From contig JAEUKO010000045.1 in assembly GCA_016794285.1 (NCBI GenBank), positions 1 through 16,894 of the forward strand: a stretch of 16,894 nucleotides of DNA, written 5' to 3'. The notes beneath the pieces are model-generated. The model made no database searches, was not told the DNA's origin, and saw only the letters and a list, made by a program, of their open reading frames with translations. Below are positions 7,797 to 15,364 of this stretch, one piece after another. Made by a program: the position numbers and the translations under genes. Position 1 is the first letter of the stretch, and each line of letters starts with the position of its first letter. This stretch comes from UBA1573 sp016794285 (GTDB lineage Bacteria; Pseudomonadota; Alphaproteobacteria; Micavibrionales; Micavibrionaceae).

Positions 7797-8558
7797 ATGA
7801 GCAATGAAGTAGTTGAAAAAACTCTCCACGATCTAAAAGAGACCATTCGACAAACTGTTTTTGTTCCCACCCACAAAGCAGGCTGGCCTTTTATTATAGG
7901 CTTTGCCGTTGTCTCTATCTTTCTTGCAATGGTTTCCGAAGGGCTTGGGCTTCTTGGATTGGTCTTAACGCTCTGGTGTCTCTACTTTTTTCGTGACCCC
8001 GTGCGCAGCGTTCCCAAACGTCAAGGCCTTATTGTCTCTCCTGCGGATGGCCGTGTCACCTTGATTACCGAAGCTTGTCAGCTTCCCAAAGAGCTGCGCA
8101 CAAATGCGGATAACGACAGCGAAGAAGAGGATGGAGATTTTACGCGCATCAGCATTTTTCTGAGTGTGTTCGATGTGCACGTCAACCGTATTCCGGTTTC
8201 GGGGAAAATCAAAAAAATCGTCTATAAACCAGGGCTCTTTTTGAATGCCGGAGATGATCGTGCCAGTATGCAAAACGAGAGATGCTCTGCTCTTCTTTCT
8301 CTTGAAAATGGAACCGATTTTGCTTTTGTCCAGATTGCTGGGCTTGTTGCCCGCCGGATTATTTGTGACCTGAAAGAGGGGGATGAGGTAAAAACCGGAG
8401 AACGCTACGGGCTTATCCGTTTCGGCAGCCGAATGGATATTTACTTGCCCAAAGGGGTTTCGCCTATGGTTTGCGTTGGTCAGCGGGCCGTTGGTGGTGA
8501 AACTATTTTGGCGGACCTGACCTCTCAAGAACCTGCTCGCGAAGCGGAAAGCATCTAA
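7797..8558 (+). CDS. psd: Phosphatidylserine decarboxylase proenzyme, short (PSD-A) form
   Basis: This 253-residue inner-membrane-associated enzyme decarboxylates phosphatidylserine to phosphatidylethanolamine. The proenzyme cuts itself between Gly and Ser to create a pyruvoyl group; here the site is the RFGSRMDIYLP stretch, with the cut between G210 and S211. Hydrophobic segments lie at ~29-63. Family blocks YFFRDPVR, VSPADGRV and SIFLSVFDVHVNRIPVSG are intact. An acidic stretch at ~103-114 (NADNDSEEEDGD) looks like a small insertion relative to the usual sequence and sits just before the catalytic block. I choose ATG 7797 because the upstream codons to 7722 do not resemble the family. The gene lies 26 nt upstream of pssA in the same direction, the common arrangement for the two steps from CDP-diacylglycerol to phosphatidylethanolamine. 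Confidence 0.95.
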   Translation: MSNEVVEKTLHDLKETIRQTVFVPTHKAGWPFIIGFAVVSIFLAMVSEGLGLLGLVLTLWCLYFFRDPVRSVPKRQGLIVSPADGRVTLITEACQLPKELRTNADNDSEEEDGDFTRISIFLSVFDVHVNRIPVSGKIKKIVYKPGLFLNAGDDRASMQNERCSALLSLENGTDFAFVQIAGLVARRIICDLKEGDEVKTGERYGLIRFGSRMDIYLPKGVSPMVCVGQRAVGGETILADLTSQEPAREAESI

Positions 8559-8584
8559 CTCCTATTCAAAAAGGAAAGCATTCT

Positions 8585-9454
8585 ATGGACTCGTCTCTTC
8601 CTCCTTCTTCTGCTCCCCAAATGGTGGGATTGCAGAGAATTATTCCGAATACGATTACTTTGATGGCCCTTATCTCAGGCATGACCAGCATCCAAAGTGC
8701 CATTAACGGAGATTTCGACAAAGCCATTATGATGATGCTGGTTGCCGGAGTATTTGACGTTCTGGATGGAGCTATTGCGCGGGCTCTTAAAGCCTCCAGC
8801 GAATTTGGTGCAGAACTCGATAGTCTTTCTGACTTTCTGTCTTTTGGGGTTGCGCCTGCCCTTATCCTGTATGGCTGGGCTCTTGATGAGGCTGGCCGCC
8901 TCGGATGGATTGCAGTTATTGCCATCCCAATGGCTGCCGCGCTGCGCCTTGCCCGTTTTAATGTCATGGCCAAACGCGCCGACGAAACGCCCCTTTGGAA
9001 AAAACGCTATTTTTCAGGTATTCCAACTCCAGCCGGTGCGATTCTTTCCCTGCTTCCGGTTTATATCTGGTTCTTAATTGGAGCCGATACAGCAAAGGCA
9101 TTTTCTTTTGCTACCCCCATCATTGCCATTTGGGCCATTTTTATTTCGGCCATGATGGTTAGCCGGATTCCAACTTTCTCACTGAAATATCTCAAAGTCC
9201 CCTCGCGCATGACTGTGCCAGTCATGGCATTGGTGGGGCTTTATATCGCAGCCTTGATCCACGCGCCGTGGGTTACCTTAACAGCTGTTTCTGTGGTTTA
9301 TCTCAGCTCTATTCCGATTATTTTGCACCAGTACCGCAAGCTTGAAAAAGAAAACCAACAAACCACCGAGGATTTGTCCTCGCTAGCCTTTGGTATTGCT
9401 CCGATCACCACAGGAGATCAAGCGAGTGAACCTGACGAGAACGGAACATTTTAG
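8585..9454 (+). CDS. pssA: CDP-diacylglycerol-serine O-phosphatidyltransferase
   Basis: A 289-residue polytopic membrane enzyme that transfers a phosphatidyl group from CDP-diacylglycerol to L-serine, giving phosphatidylserine for the adjacent Psd. The CDP-alcohol phosphotransferase signature is complete: D58, D61-G62, A65-R66, G75, D79 and D83, spaced as D(x2)DG(x2)AR(x8)G(x3)D(x3)D. Several hydrophobic stretches follow (about 103-125, 141-163, 168-190, 205-225 and 229-245), typical of the type II PssA of alphaproteobacteria and Gram-positives, not the E. coli peripheral enzyme. An AAGGAAA ribosome-binding site lies ~9 nt upstream of ATG. Its stop codon is 3 nt from the convergent stop of the next gene, leaving no room for an intergenic terminator. 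Confidence 0.95.
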   Translation: MDSSLPPSSAPQMVGLQRIIPNTITLMALISGMTSIQSAINGDFDKAIMMMLVAGVFDVLDGAIARALKASSEFGAELDSLSDFLSFGVAPALILYGWALDEAGRLGWIAVIAIPMAAALRLARFNVMAKRADETPLWKKRYFSGIPTPAGAILSLLPVYIWFLIGADTAKAFSFATPIIAIWAIFISAMMVSRIPTFSLKYLKVPSRMTVPVMALVGLYIAALIHAPWVTLTAVSVVYLSSIPIILHQYRKLEKENQQTTEDLSSLAFGIAPITTGDQASEPDENGTF

Positions 9455-9457
9455 AGA

Positions 9458-10249
9458 CTACCCGAATGACGGGGCCTCAACCTTGCGCGTGGATTTGAAG
9501 CTCCAATCTTTCTCAGCGGCGGCAGCTTGCTGTGCTAACCTGAGTTCAGCATGGCTTGCGCCAGAAAGTTGTTCTCGGATTTTTTTCTCTCCCAGCTGAT
9601 CCACAACAATATCGGCAGCAGCCTGCATTCTTGGGTTAATGGCATGGCCCGGACGGGGCGTTTGGGCCGGTTGATTTGTCACGGCCAAACCACCTTCTCC
9701 CCAGCTTGAGCCCATAGAATCTGTATATCCCGAGAGAATCGGGTCTTTGCCTCTTTCTTTGGTTAAGGAACCAAACGCGCTTTTTCCCGGGTTAATGGCG
9801 GCGTGTTGCACCCCTGCGTGAGCTCCAACCGCCCCATCTCCCATCGACATCGCGTTTTGAACAAACGCCATAGCACCCGCAACCGCTCCAGCCGCCATAT
9901 AGGCGACGCCCGCAGTTGGACTAACCGCAAAAATAGCCGCACCCGCAGCTCCCGCCAAAAGTTCAGCTTTCAAGGACGGCTTACTGGCGGCCATTCCATG
10001 ACCTGACCATTTGCCCCCATCTTGTTTCTGTTCAAGGGCTCCAGAGATCGTACGATGAACCTCCCCAGCTAGTCTAAGCTTTATAGCTGCTTGGTCATAT
10101 GCGGCATCTGCTGCACCAACCTTATCCCCAGCAGCATGGGGTTTGAAAGTTGCCGACAGATCAATTCCCGCGCCATTGGCCACGGAGGATACGGCCCCGA
10201 TAGAGCCCCCATCATACTCCCTAGCTGCGGTTGTGAATCCTACGGTCAT
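9458..10249 (-). CDS. Ala/Gly-rich protein with a central hydrophobic segment, function unknown
   Basis: This 263-residue protein is not recognised. It is rich in Ala and Gly throughout and has no N-terminal signal peptide. Residues ~95-131 form one long Ala/Gly hydrophobic stretch (around AGAAGAAIFAVSPTAGVAYM and onward) that could insert into a membrane as a glycine-zipper-like hairpin. Before it is a helical region (~45-75) and after it a flexible Gly/Pro-rich stretch, then a charged, Ala/Gln-rich helical tail (~205-250). There is no Cys. The ATG start has TTAGGT just upstream. The composition is reminiscent of secreted effectors or surface proteins, but nothing in the context proves this. 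It converges on pssA with a 3-nt gap; the comM stop is 89 nt upstream. Confidence 0.65.
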   Translation of the reverse strand: MTVGFTTAAREYDGGSIGAVSSVANGAGIDLSATFKPHAAGDKVGAADAAYDQAAIKLRLAGEVHRTISGALEQKQDGGKWSGHGMAASKPSLKAELLAGAAGAAIFAVSPTAGVAYMAAGAVAGAMAFVQNAMSMGDGAVGAHAGVQHAAINPGKSAFGSLTKERGKDPILSGYTDSMGSSWGEGGLAVTNQPAQTPRPGHAINPRMQAAADIVVDQLGEKKIREQLSGASHAELRLAQQAAAAEKDWSFKSTRKVEAPSFG

Positions 10250-10308
10250 AAACCTAATAAACCTATTTTTACTTTTACATTCTTATGGTAACGTAGAAGT
10301 CTTAACAG

Positions 10309-10337
10309 AAAATAAACTTTCTGGAAACATTTATTTT
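10309..10337. other. AT-rich inverted repeat between comM and the Ala/Gly-rich gene
   Basis: AAAATAAA (10309-10316) pairs with TTTATTTT (10330-10337) around a 13-nt loop, directly after the comM stop codon (10341-10339). It could be a weak terminator of comM or an operator/promoter element for the downstream minus-strand gene. No G/C pairs support the stem. Confidence 0.3.
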
Positions 10338-10338
10338 A

Positions 10339-11871
10339 TCAGAGGTCAGTCAGTCGCAGCCGCCGATAGCTCAAAGCCTCACTGATATGGGGTGTTTGCA
10401 AGGGTTCATCTTCCGCTCCCCCGAGATCGGCGATGGTTCGGGCCACCCGCAGCGTTCTAAACCAAGACCTTGCCGAGAGTTTTAAGCGATCTGCCGCTTG
10501 TGACAGCAAAGATTTGGCAGAGGGAGACATCTCAGATAGAGAATCAAGAACAGCCCCTTGCGCATCGGCATTACAACGCATGGACGGCGGGGCCCCTAGA
10601 CGGTCAAACCTTTGTTTTTGAAGGGATCTCGCCGCCATCACGCGAGCGGCCACCACGGCCGAGGGTTCGGAAGGTTCTGCCCGTTGCAGTTCTTCAATGG
10701 AAATGGGCGGAACGTCAACTTGCAGGTCGATACGATCCAATAGCGGACCAGATAAGCGTGATTGGTATTCTTCGGCACAGCGGGGAGCCTTGGTGCATTC
10801 CTGATCCGCTACTCCGAAATAACCGCAACGGCACGGGTTCATCGCGGCCACCAATTGAAACCTTGCCGGATAGGTGACATGGTAGTTCACCCGCGCAACC
10901 AAGGTTTCCCCAGTTTCGAGAGGTTGCCGGAGAGATTCCAGTGTTGCGCGTGGAAATTCAGGTAGTTCATCAAGAAACAATACGCCGTTATGAGCCAGAG
11001 AAATTTCCCCCGGGCGAGCGCGGGTTCCTCCCCCGATCAAGGCCGGTTGGGAAGCCGAATGGTGAGGGTCGCGGTAAGGGCGGGCGCAGAGCAAGCCACC
11101 TTCGGGCAATGTTCCAGCCAGTGAATGAATAATCGACGTTTCAAGAGCTTCTGCCGGAGAGAGCGGGGGCAAAAGCCCGGGCAAACACGAAGCCAGCATG
11201 GATTTTCCCGACCCCGGGGGGCCCAACATCAAAAGATTATGCCCTCCGGCGGCGGCAATTTCGAGGGCGCGTTTCGCACTTTCCTGCCCTTTTACTTCCC
11301 CAAGGTCTCGTGGCGCGGCTCCCTTTTGCTCTGGCAAAGCCGCCACAGGGCGGGTTAAAACCTGTACGCCTTTGATATGGTTTATCAATTGCAATAAATG
11401 GCGCGGAGCCAGAATAGGCAAATCTCCTGCCCATGCCGCTTCTGCACCGACATCAAAAGGACAGATCAAGCCAAAATCACGACTTTGCGCCCGCATAGCG
11501 GCAGGCAATGCTCCCGTTACGCTTCTCAAGCTTCCATCCAGCCCCAATTCTCCAAGCGCGAGATACCCTTCAAGAGCATCGGATGGAAGAACCTCCATCG
11601 CTGTCAGCAAGCCAAGCGCGATAGGCAGGTCGTAATGACTGCCCTCTTTGTTGACATCAGCCGGAGCCAAGTTAACCGTCAACCGTTTGGCAGGAAGGGA
11701 CAAGCCCAAGCCGTGAAGAGCCGCCCGCACGCGTTCTTTGCTCTCCGCAACCGCTTTATCTGGCAACCCCACAATGGTAAAAGCGGGAAGTCCGCTGGCC
11801 AATTGAACCTCGACATCAATGTCCAGAACATCAATGCCGCGAAACGCCACAGTGCCAATTTTTGCAACCAT
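10339..11871 (-). CDS. comM: YifB/ComM-family AAA+ ATPase (Mg-chelatase-like)
   Basis: This 510-residue protein belongs to the ComM family, hexameric helicases shown in naturally competent bacteria to drive branch migration during integration of transforming DNA; the family is widespread also in bacteria not known to be competent. The N-terminal ~170 residues form the Lon-protease-like S5 fold (FRGIDVLDIDVEVQLASGLPAF; VNLAPADVNKEGSHYDLPIA). The AAA+ core has Walker A GPPGSGKS (217-224), RDPHHSASQPALIGGG (268-282) and Walker B GVLFLDE (296-302). A CRCGYFG...C...C cysteine group may bind zinc. The C-terminal lid ends in the usual ISEALSYRRLR. Length is normal. The ribosome-binding site is weak. 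No other competence gene is in view. Confidence 0.95.
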   Translation of the reverse strand: MVAKIGTVAFRGIDVLDIDVEVQLASGLPAFTIVGLPDKAVAESKERVRAALHGLGLSLPAKRLTVNLAPADVNKEGSHYDLPIALGLLTAMEVLPSDALEGYLALGELGLDGSLRSVTGALPAAMRAQSRDFGLICPFDVGAEAAWAGDLPILAPRHLLQLINHIKGVQVLTRPVAALPEQKGAAPRDLGEVKGQESAKRALEIAAAGGHNLLMLGPPGSGKSMLASCLPGLLPPLSPAEALETSIIHSLAGTLPEGGLLCARPYRDPHHSASQPALIGGGTRARPGEISLAHNGVLFLDELPEFPRATLESLRQPLETGETLVARVNYHVTYPARFQLVAAMNPCRCGYFGVADQECTKAPRCAEEYQSRLSGPLLDRIDLQVDVPPISIEELQRAEPSEPSAVVAARVMAARSLQKQRFDRLGAPPSMRCNADAQGAVLDSLSEMSPSAKSLLSQAADRLKLSARSWFRTLRVARTIADLGGAEDEPLQTPHISEALSYRRLRLTDL

Positions 11872-11981
11872 AGAAAAAGCTTATAAAGCAAGCGGATAGT
11901 CCAAGAAACAGAAATAACAATCCCCGCCGCTTTCTTTTTCGATTATAGAAAGTTATGGGGTAATCTTACAACATCATGGCG

Positions 11982-13037
11982 TTACTTTGCATCCGCCGAG
12001 CAGGTCACCAACAGCGGATCGGACCCATAATTGCTCTGTGTAAATACGATTTGACGAAAGGCTTCGCCTTCATGCGGTGGATATGCCAAGCAAACCAACC
12101 TCCTCCACTCTGCCAGCAAACCTTCGCGCAGTGCAGTCTGCTCTGGTTTGGGGTTAGTCCCGTAATAGTTTTCATTGGGCAAAAAGTAGTGGATTTGACG
12201 GAAGTGGCGCGGCAGATATTGAGGAAAATGACCAAGTGCTTCGAGAACAATTCCTTGATCCACATCAGCGGTGTTATGTAGGTGCTCAACGAGAAGCGCA
12301 AATTGTTCTGCTGTGAGGTTTTTTGCCCTAGTGATGCGTGCGAGTGCCGCGCGCTGAGCATCGGTCACGGAATAGAGGCCGCTAGTAAAAATCGTGACAT
12401 CGGCTTCGAGTAACTCATCCGAATTGATTGTACCTCCATAAAGCTCGCGCATGAGGCGAGCTAGGGCTCCAACTTTATTCATGTTAGGTGTATTCTTGTC
12501 GACCTTGGCGGCCTCGGTGACTGCGCTGCGAACACGCTCAAACTCCGGACGCAGCGCGGAAATCTCCGCTGGGAAAGCCTTATGATATTGGAGAATATGA
12601 TCAACAAGCTGGTCTGATCCCCATGTCTCTTTCTCGAGCATGTTCACAAGATTTGGGATGGCCCTCCGGTCTGGCGCACTCGGGACAATGGACAGGCTAA
12701 CCCGACCATAGCTAAGTGCTAAAGGGTTATTTGGCTTCACGCCGCAAGTGAAATCTCCATCGTCTCCCGTATCACAGCAGCTTTGCCCAAAGGAGACTTT
12801 GAGTTGTTCATCCTTTGGCAGCTCACAGATAAAATCATAGGGCGTGTAGGCCTGCATCACCCCCCCAGTAGCCTCTAGCTTTAGGAGGCAGCCCGACAGC
12901 GCACCATCCCGCACATGGCGCGCTGCGACACTATCCAGCACATGAATTTCTGTATCCGGCATTGGCTGGAACGCGCAGTTCGCTCTTGCGTCAAACGGTA
13001 TGCATAGAAGAAATGCAAGGAAAAGAAGACGAAGCAT
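11982..13037 (-). CDS. Exported cysteine-rich protein, function unknown (second of a coupled pair)
   Basis: This 351-residue protein is not recognised. Residues 1-19 form a clear signal peptide (MLRLLFLAFLLCIPFDARA, then NC), so it is exported, probably to the periplasm. The N-terminal third contains most of the cysteines, including a CC pair in GQSCCDTGDDGDFTC, suggesting a disulfide-stabilised domain. The middle (~140-290) is predominantly helical. A final section has VCLAYPPHEGEAF and ends with one more Cys. Its ATG (13037-13035) overlaps the TAA of the upstream gene as TAATG, a strong sign of translational coupling, so the two products probably act together. No terminator is evident before comM, ~110 nt downstream. 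No known domain is visible to me. Confidence 0.8.
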   Translation of the reverse strand: MLRLLFLAFLLCIPFDARANCAFQPMPDTEIHVLDSVAARHVRDGALSGCLLKLEATGGVMQAYTPYDFICELPKDEQLKVSFGQSCCDTGDDGDFTCGVKPNNPLALSYGRVSLSIVPSAPDRRAIPNLVNMLEKETWGSDQLVDHILQYHKAFPAEISALRPEFERVRSAVTEAAKVDKNTPNMNKVGALARLMRELYGGTINSDELLEADVTIFTSGLYSVTDAQRAALARITRAKNLTAEQFALLVEHLHNTADVDQGIVLEALGHFPQYLPRHFRQIHYFLPNENYYGTNPKPEQTALREGLLAEWRRLVCLAYPPHEGEAFRQIVFTQSNYGSDPLLVTCSADAK

Positions 13038-13906
13038 TACAAACCCTCCACAGGACAGAAAATTTGTGTGGTTATCTCTTTAGCATCCGGAGCGGATGGA
13101 TAATCACCATCGGGCAGATAATAACTCCACTTCTCGGCTGGAACAGGGGTCGGCTGCGCACAAATCACCGCGTCAAACTTTTTTGTGAAGGCCGCTATAT
13201 CGGCTTCGCTATTTGCATCGAAAATCGTGCTAGAGTCAGAATATTGCAGCTCCTGCTGGCGCTGCTCTTCTAGGCTCTCATCGAATCTCTTTCGAGCTTG
13301 CAGAAGCAACGGAAAGCTCTTGCCACTGATGGATGGGAGCAACGCACCTGCCGCCTCAACTATCCCCTCAAGCGCAGGGATGGACCGTCGCACATTGGGG
13401 TTGTTAATTTTACTATAGAGCAATTTGCGCACTGTTTCGCTTGCATCCAGATATTCACCCGCGCGCCCCAGACGCTGCAGAATGTCACGAAATTCAAGTA
13501 ATTCATTCGGGTTGTTCAACCGATACTCAAAGACTTCGATGGCACTCGCCAACAAGGGGGCTTCATCCTTGGGCGAAAGATCGAGTGCTATTAGAAAGTA
13601 TGCACAATATTTTTGCGCATGCTCGCCATAGCTTGGCCATGCTTGCAGCAACCTGTCCTTAACCGCGAGTGCCGCTAATTTGTAGGCAGACTCACCGAGT
13701 GAGTCGCGCATCTGCATGCACGCATTGGCACGAATATTATTGGTCAGGTTATCGGACTTATCCCCTTCTCGCAGAGTGAGTGCGGCCAGTTTTTCTGGAG
13801 TGTCTGCAGTAGCCATAATAGATTTAATATTTGTGGATAGGTCGTCCGCCACCACTGTGCTACTCAACAATACCAATCCTACAAGAAGAGTTGTCATCCG
13901 CATCAT
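13037..13906 (-). CDS. Exported helical protein, function unknown (first of a coupled pair)
   Basis: A 289-residue protein without a recognised family. It has a signal peptide (MMRMTTLLVGLVLLSSTVVA, then DDLSTN), followed by an alpha-helical region with a repeat-like character (ALTLREGDKSDNLTNNIRAN; LAALAVKDRLLQAW; AYFLIALDLSPKDEAPLLAS), possibly a helical-repeat scaffold, and ends with two Cys near residues 258 and 285. I choose ATG 13906 over the TTG at 13927 because it gives a compact signal peptide; 13903 is also possible. A plausible sigma-70 promoter lies 31-59 nt upstream. Its stop overlaps the start of the next exported gene as TAATG. The pair sits between comM and the lysozyme cassette, in what looks like an accessory region. 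Confidence 0.8.
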   Translation of the reverse strand: MMRMTTLLVGLVLLSSTVVADDLSTNIKSIMATADTPEKLAALTLREGDKSDNLTNNIRANACMQMRDSLGESAYKLAALAVKDRLLQAWPSYGEHAQKYCAYFLIALDLSPKDEAPLLASAIEVFEYRLNNPNELLEFRDILQRLGRAGEYLDASETVRKLLYSKINNPNVRRSIPALEGIVEAAGALLPSISGKSFPLLLQARKRFDESLEEQRQQELQYSDSSTIFDANSEADIAAFTKKFDAVICAQPTPVPAEKWSYYLPDGDYPSAPDAKEITTQIFCPVEGL

Positions 13907-13936
13907 TTTTATACCGTCAGAGCCCAATCCAAAGTT

Positions 13937-13965
13937 ATATTAGACCTGTTTCATTCCCCTAACAA
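13937..13965 (-). promoter_or_regulatory. Candidate sigma-70 promoter for the two-gene exported operon
   Basis: On the minus strand TTGTTA (13965-13960) and TAATAT (13942-13937) are separated by 17 nt, each matching four of six consensus bases. Transcription would start near 13930, about 24 nt before the ATG at 13906. By inspection only. Confidence 0.4.
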
Positions 13966-14105
13966 TCTTAACAAAAGCTATTACCTGAAAATCTCCATAC
14001 CAGTACAGAGTCCATTTTGGAAGATGTTGAAGTTATTGAGTACTTTCATCCCTTTTCCGCACCAGTCCAAAAACGGTTGGAAAAATAATGGCAGAGAAAG
14101 GCGCT

Positions 14106-14135
14106 CTGGCACTCAGTATTCTCGTGATATACAAT
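14106..14135 (+). promoter_or_regulatory. Candidate promoter giving a leaderless transcript
   Basis: CTGGCA (14106-14111) and TACAAT (14130-14135) are 18 nt apart; the latter matches the -10 consensus at five of six positions. The ATG at 14142 begins 7 nt after the -10 box, where transcription itself would start, and no ribosome-binding site precedes it. This would give a leaderless mRNA. Confidence 0.35.
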
Positions 14136-14141
14136 CAAACT

Positions 14142-14672
14142 ATGAGACTTTTCTTCACCCTTGTTATGTTCTGTTTGATGTGCCTTTGCGCTCCCCTTGC
14201 TGTTGCAGAAGAGAGGAAGGCCCTGCCCAAACCCGAATGCACCCTCAAAAACAAAGTCTTTTGCGGGGAGTGGCAAGATAATGATGGATTTAAGATCACT
14301 ATGTTAGGTAATAAATTACTATCATCTGACAATATTGCCGTTGAGGATTGTGCCATTATTGATGAATTTTCTGATAAACTGCATCCGTATTCAATTCTGC
14401 AGTGCACTTATTACGATGAGGATTGGTCTAAAAGGGAGATAACAGAATTCCATATGTTTTACCTTTCCGACTATAACATCAAAAGAAGTTTGGAGTCTCC
14501 AAGTTTACAAGTTGTATCACACGCAACAAAGAGCAAAATTCAAGATTTATTCATTGGTTATTGTAACTCTAGCGTTACTAAGGACGATTCCAAATGTGAA
14601 AAAAATGATCTTTACCCAAACATAGGTTACGATAACGAGCGGCTGTCGCGCTACAGAAAAACTATTGATTAA
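14142..14672 (+). CDS. Exported four-cysteine protein, divergent paralogue of the candidate immunity protein
   Basis: A 176-residue exported protein with signal peptide MRLFFTLVMFCLMCLCAPLAVA. It is clearly related to the protein encoded at 14870-15340 on the other strand. Both share NKVFCG(E/D)W, FKI, PYSILxC(T/S)Y and MF(Y/S)(L/Y)xDY, and four cysteines (33, 41, 70, 88) at nearly the same spacing (8, 29, 18 versus 8, 31, 18), probably two disulfides. The C-terminal tail is different and has two further Cys. I choose ATG 14142 to give a standard signal peptide; an in-frame ATG at 14088 exists. Its 3' end overlaps the convergent lysozyme relic by 11 nt. By position it may be an orphan immunity gene; the family is not one I recognise. 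Confidence 0.75.
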   Translation: MRLFFTLVMFCLMCLCAPLAVAEERKALPKPECTLKNKVFCGEWQDNDGFKITMLGNKLLSSDNIAVEDCAIIDEFSDKLHPYSILQCTYYDEDWSKREITEFHMFYLSDYNIKRSLESPSLQVVSHATKSKIQDLFIGYCNSSVTKDDSKCEKNDLYPNIGYDNERLSRYRKTID

Positions 14673-14877
14673 TACCATTCCTCTTAATGCTGGACAATTT
14701 CTTCAAAGCCCAATCGTTACGTTTTTTATCCCCAGAACTTCTATGACTTTCCTTTGCTGCTTTTATCCAATCTCCTGTATTTACTGCACCAAAGAACTCC
14801 TTCCATTTCTCTTTAGTAAATCGCGTTGCGCCCATATTAAACATCATATCCGTTATCACGATTTTGGCGTTATCGAC
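14662..14877 (-). pseudogene. C-terminal relic of a second GH24-type lysozyme
   Basis: A fragment of ~70 codons matches the last ~65 residues of the full lysozyme at 15365-16054: both share IVITDMMFNMGATRFTKEKW, an AVN..DW motif, AAKESHR(N/S)SGDK(E/K)RNDW and a Lys/Ser-rich end. In-frame TAG at 14880-14878 stops any extension, and the catalytic N-terminal part is absent. Similarity to the full gene breaks off abruptly at ~14868-14874, within the stop region of the exported-protein gene (stop 14872-14870). It was probably made by duplication followed by deletion. A GTG at 14859 could allow translation of 65 residues, but no ribosome-binding site is apparent and the catalytic residues are missing. 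Confidence 0.75.
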
Positions 14878-15340
14878 CTATCCGTTCTCGCTGAAGGTAG
14901 CCATCAGCAAATCGCCTCATGTATTCTTCTTTTTTATCATCAGCAATGTAGTCTTGAAAGAGAGTGGGGATATTGTCTGCCGATGAATGGAATACTGCAG
15001 CCGCATCATCATCTGGGCTCGTTTTGTACCCATAATCCATATAGGAAAACATTTCGTAGCTAGTGTACTTTTTTCCCCTTACGGTGTAGGAGCACAGTAG
15101 AATACTGTAAGGACGAACGTCTCTTACCGCCTCATCAACCGGGGTGCATTTCATATGAGTAAAGCCCTCAAACCAAATATCTCTTCCGGTAATTTTTATT
15201 TTAAAAACGCTCAACCCTTGCCATGTTTTCCAATCCCCGCAGAAAACTTTATTCTCTAGAAAACAGGCATTTTTCTGATCATTTGCCGCAAATGTGGCTG
15301 ATGAAGTAAAGAGAATGATGATTGCAAGAAAATATCTCAT
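14870..15340 (-). CDS. Exported four-cysteine protein, candidate lysozyme immunity protein
   Basis: A 156-residue protein with a signal peptide (MRYFLAIIILFTSSATFAA, then ND), so its expected site is the periplasm. Cysteines 26, 34, 65 and 83 are all shared with the paralogue at 14142-14672, as are NKVFCGDW, FKI, PYSILLCSY and MFSYMDY. It starts 24 nt after the stop of the lysozyme gene, in the same direction, and the two probably share a transcript. A small exported protein directly downstream of a signal-less peptidoglycan hydrolase is the usual arrangement of a secreted effector and its periplasmic immunity protein; that is my inference, not a family assignment. Alternatives are a lysozyme inhibitor against host enzyme or an unrelated exported protein. 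No obvious ribosome-binding site is seen. Confidence 0.8.
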   Translation of the reverse strand: MRYFLAIIILFTSSATFAANDQKNACFLENKVFCGDWKTWQGLSVFKIKITGRDIWFEGFTHMKCTPVDEAVRDVRPYSILLCSYTVRGKKYTSYEMFSYMDYGYKTSPDDDAAAVFHSSADNIPTLFQDYIADDKKEEYMRRFADGYLQRERIGR

Positions 15341-15364
15341 GTCGGCATAGTAACGGAATTGGTG

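Noticed and set aside
11398..11886. 162-codon plus-strand frame over the 5' part of comM
   Set aside because: Shadow of a well-supported gene; no recognisable domain or start signal.
14665..15063. 132-codon plus-strand frame between the two exported paralogues
   Set aside because: Opposite strand to the exported-protein gene and the lysozyme relic, both supported by homology within the window.
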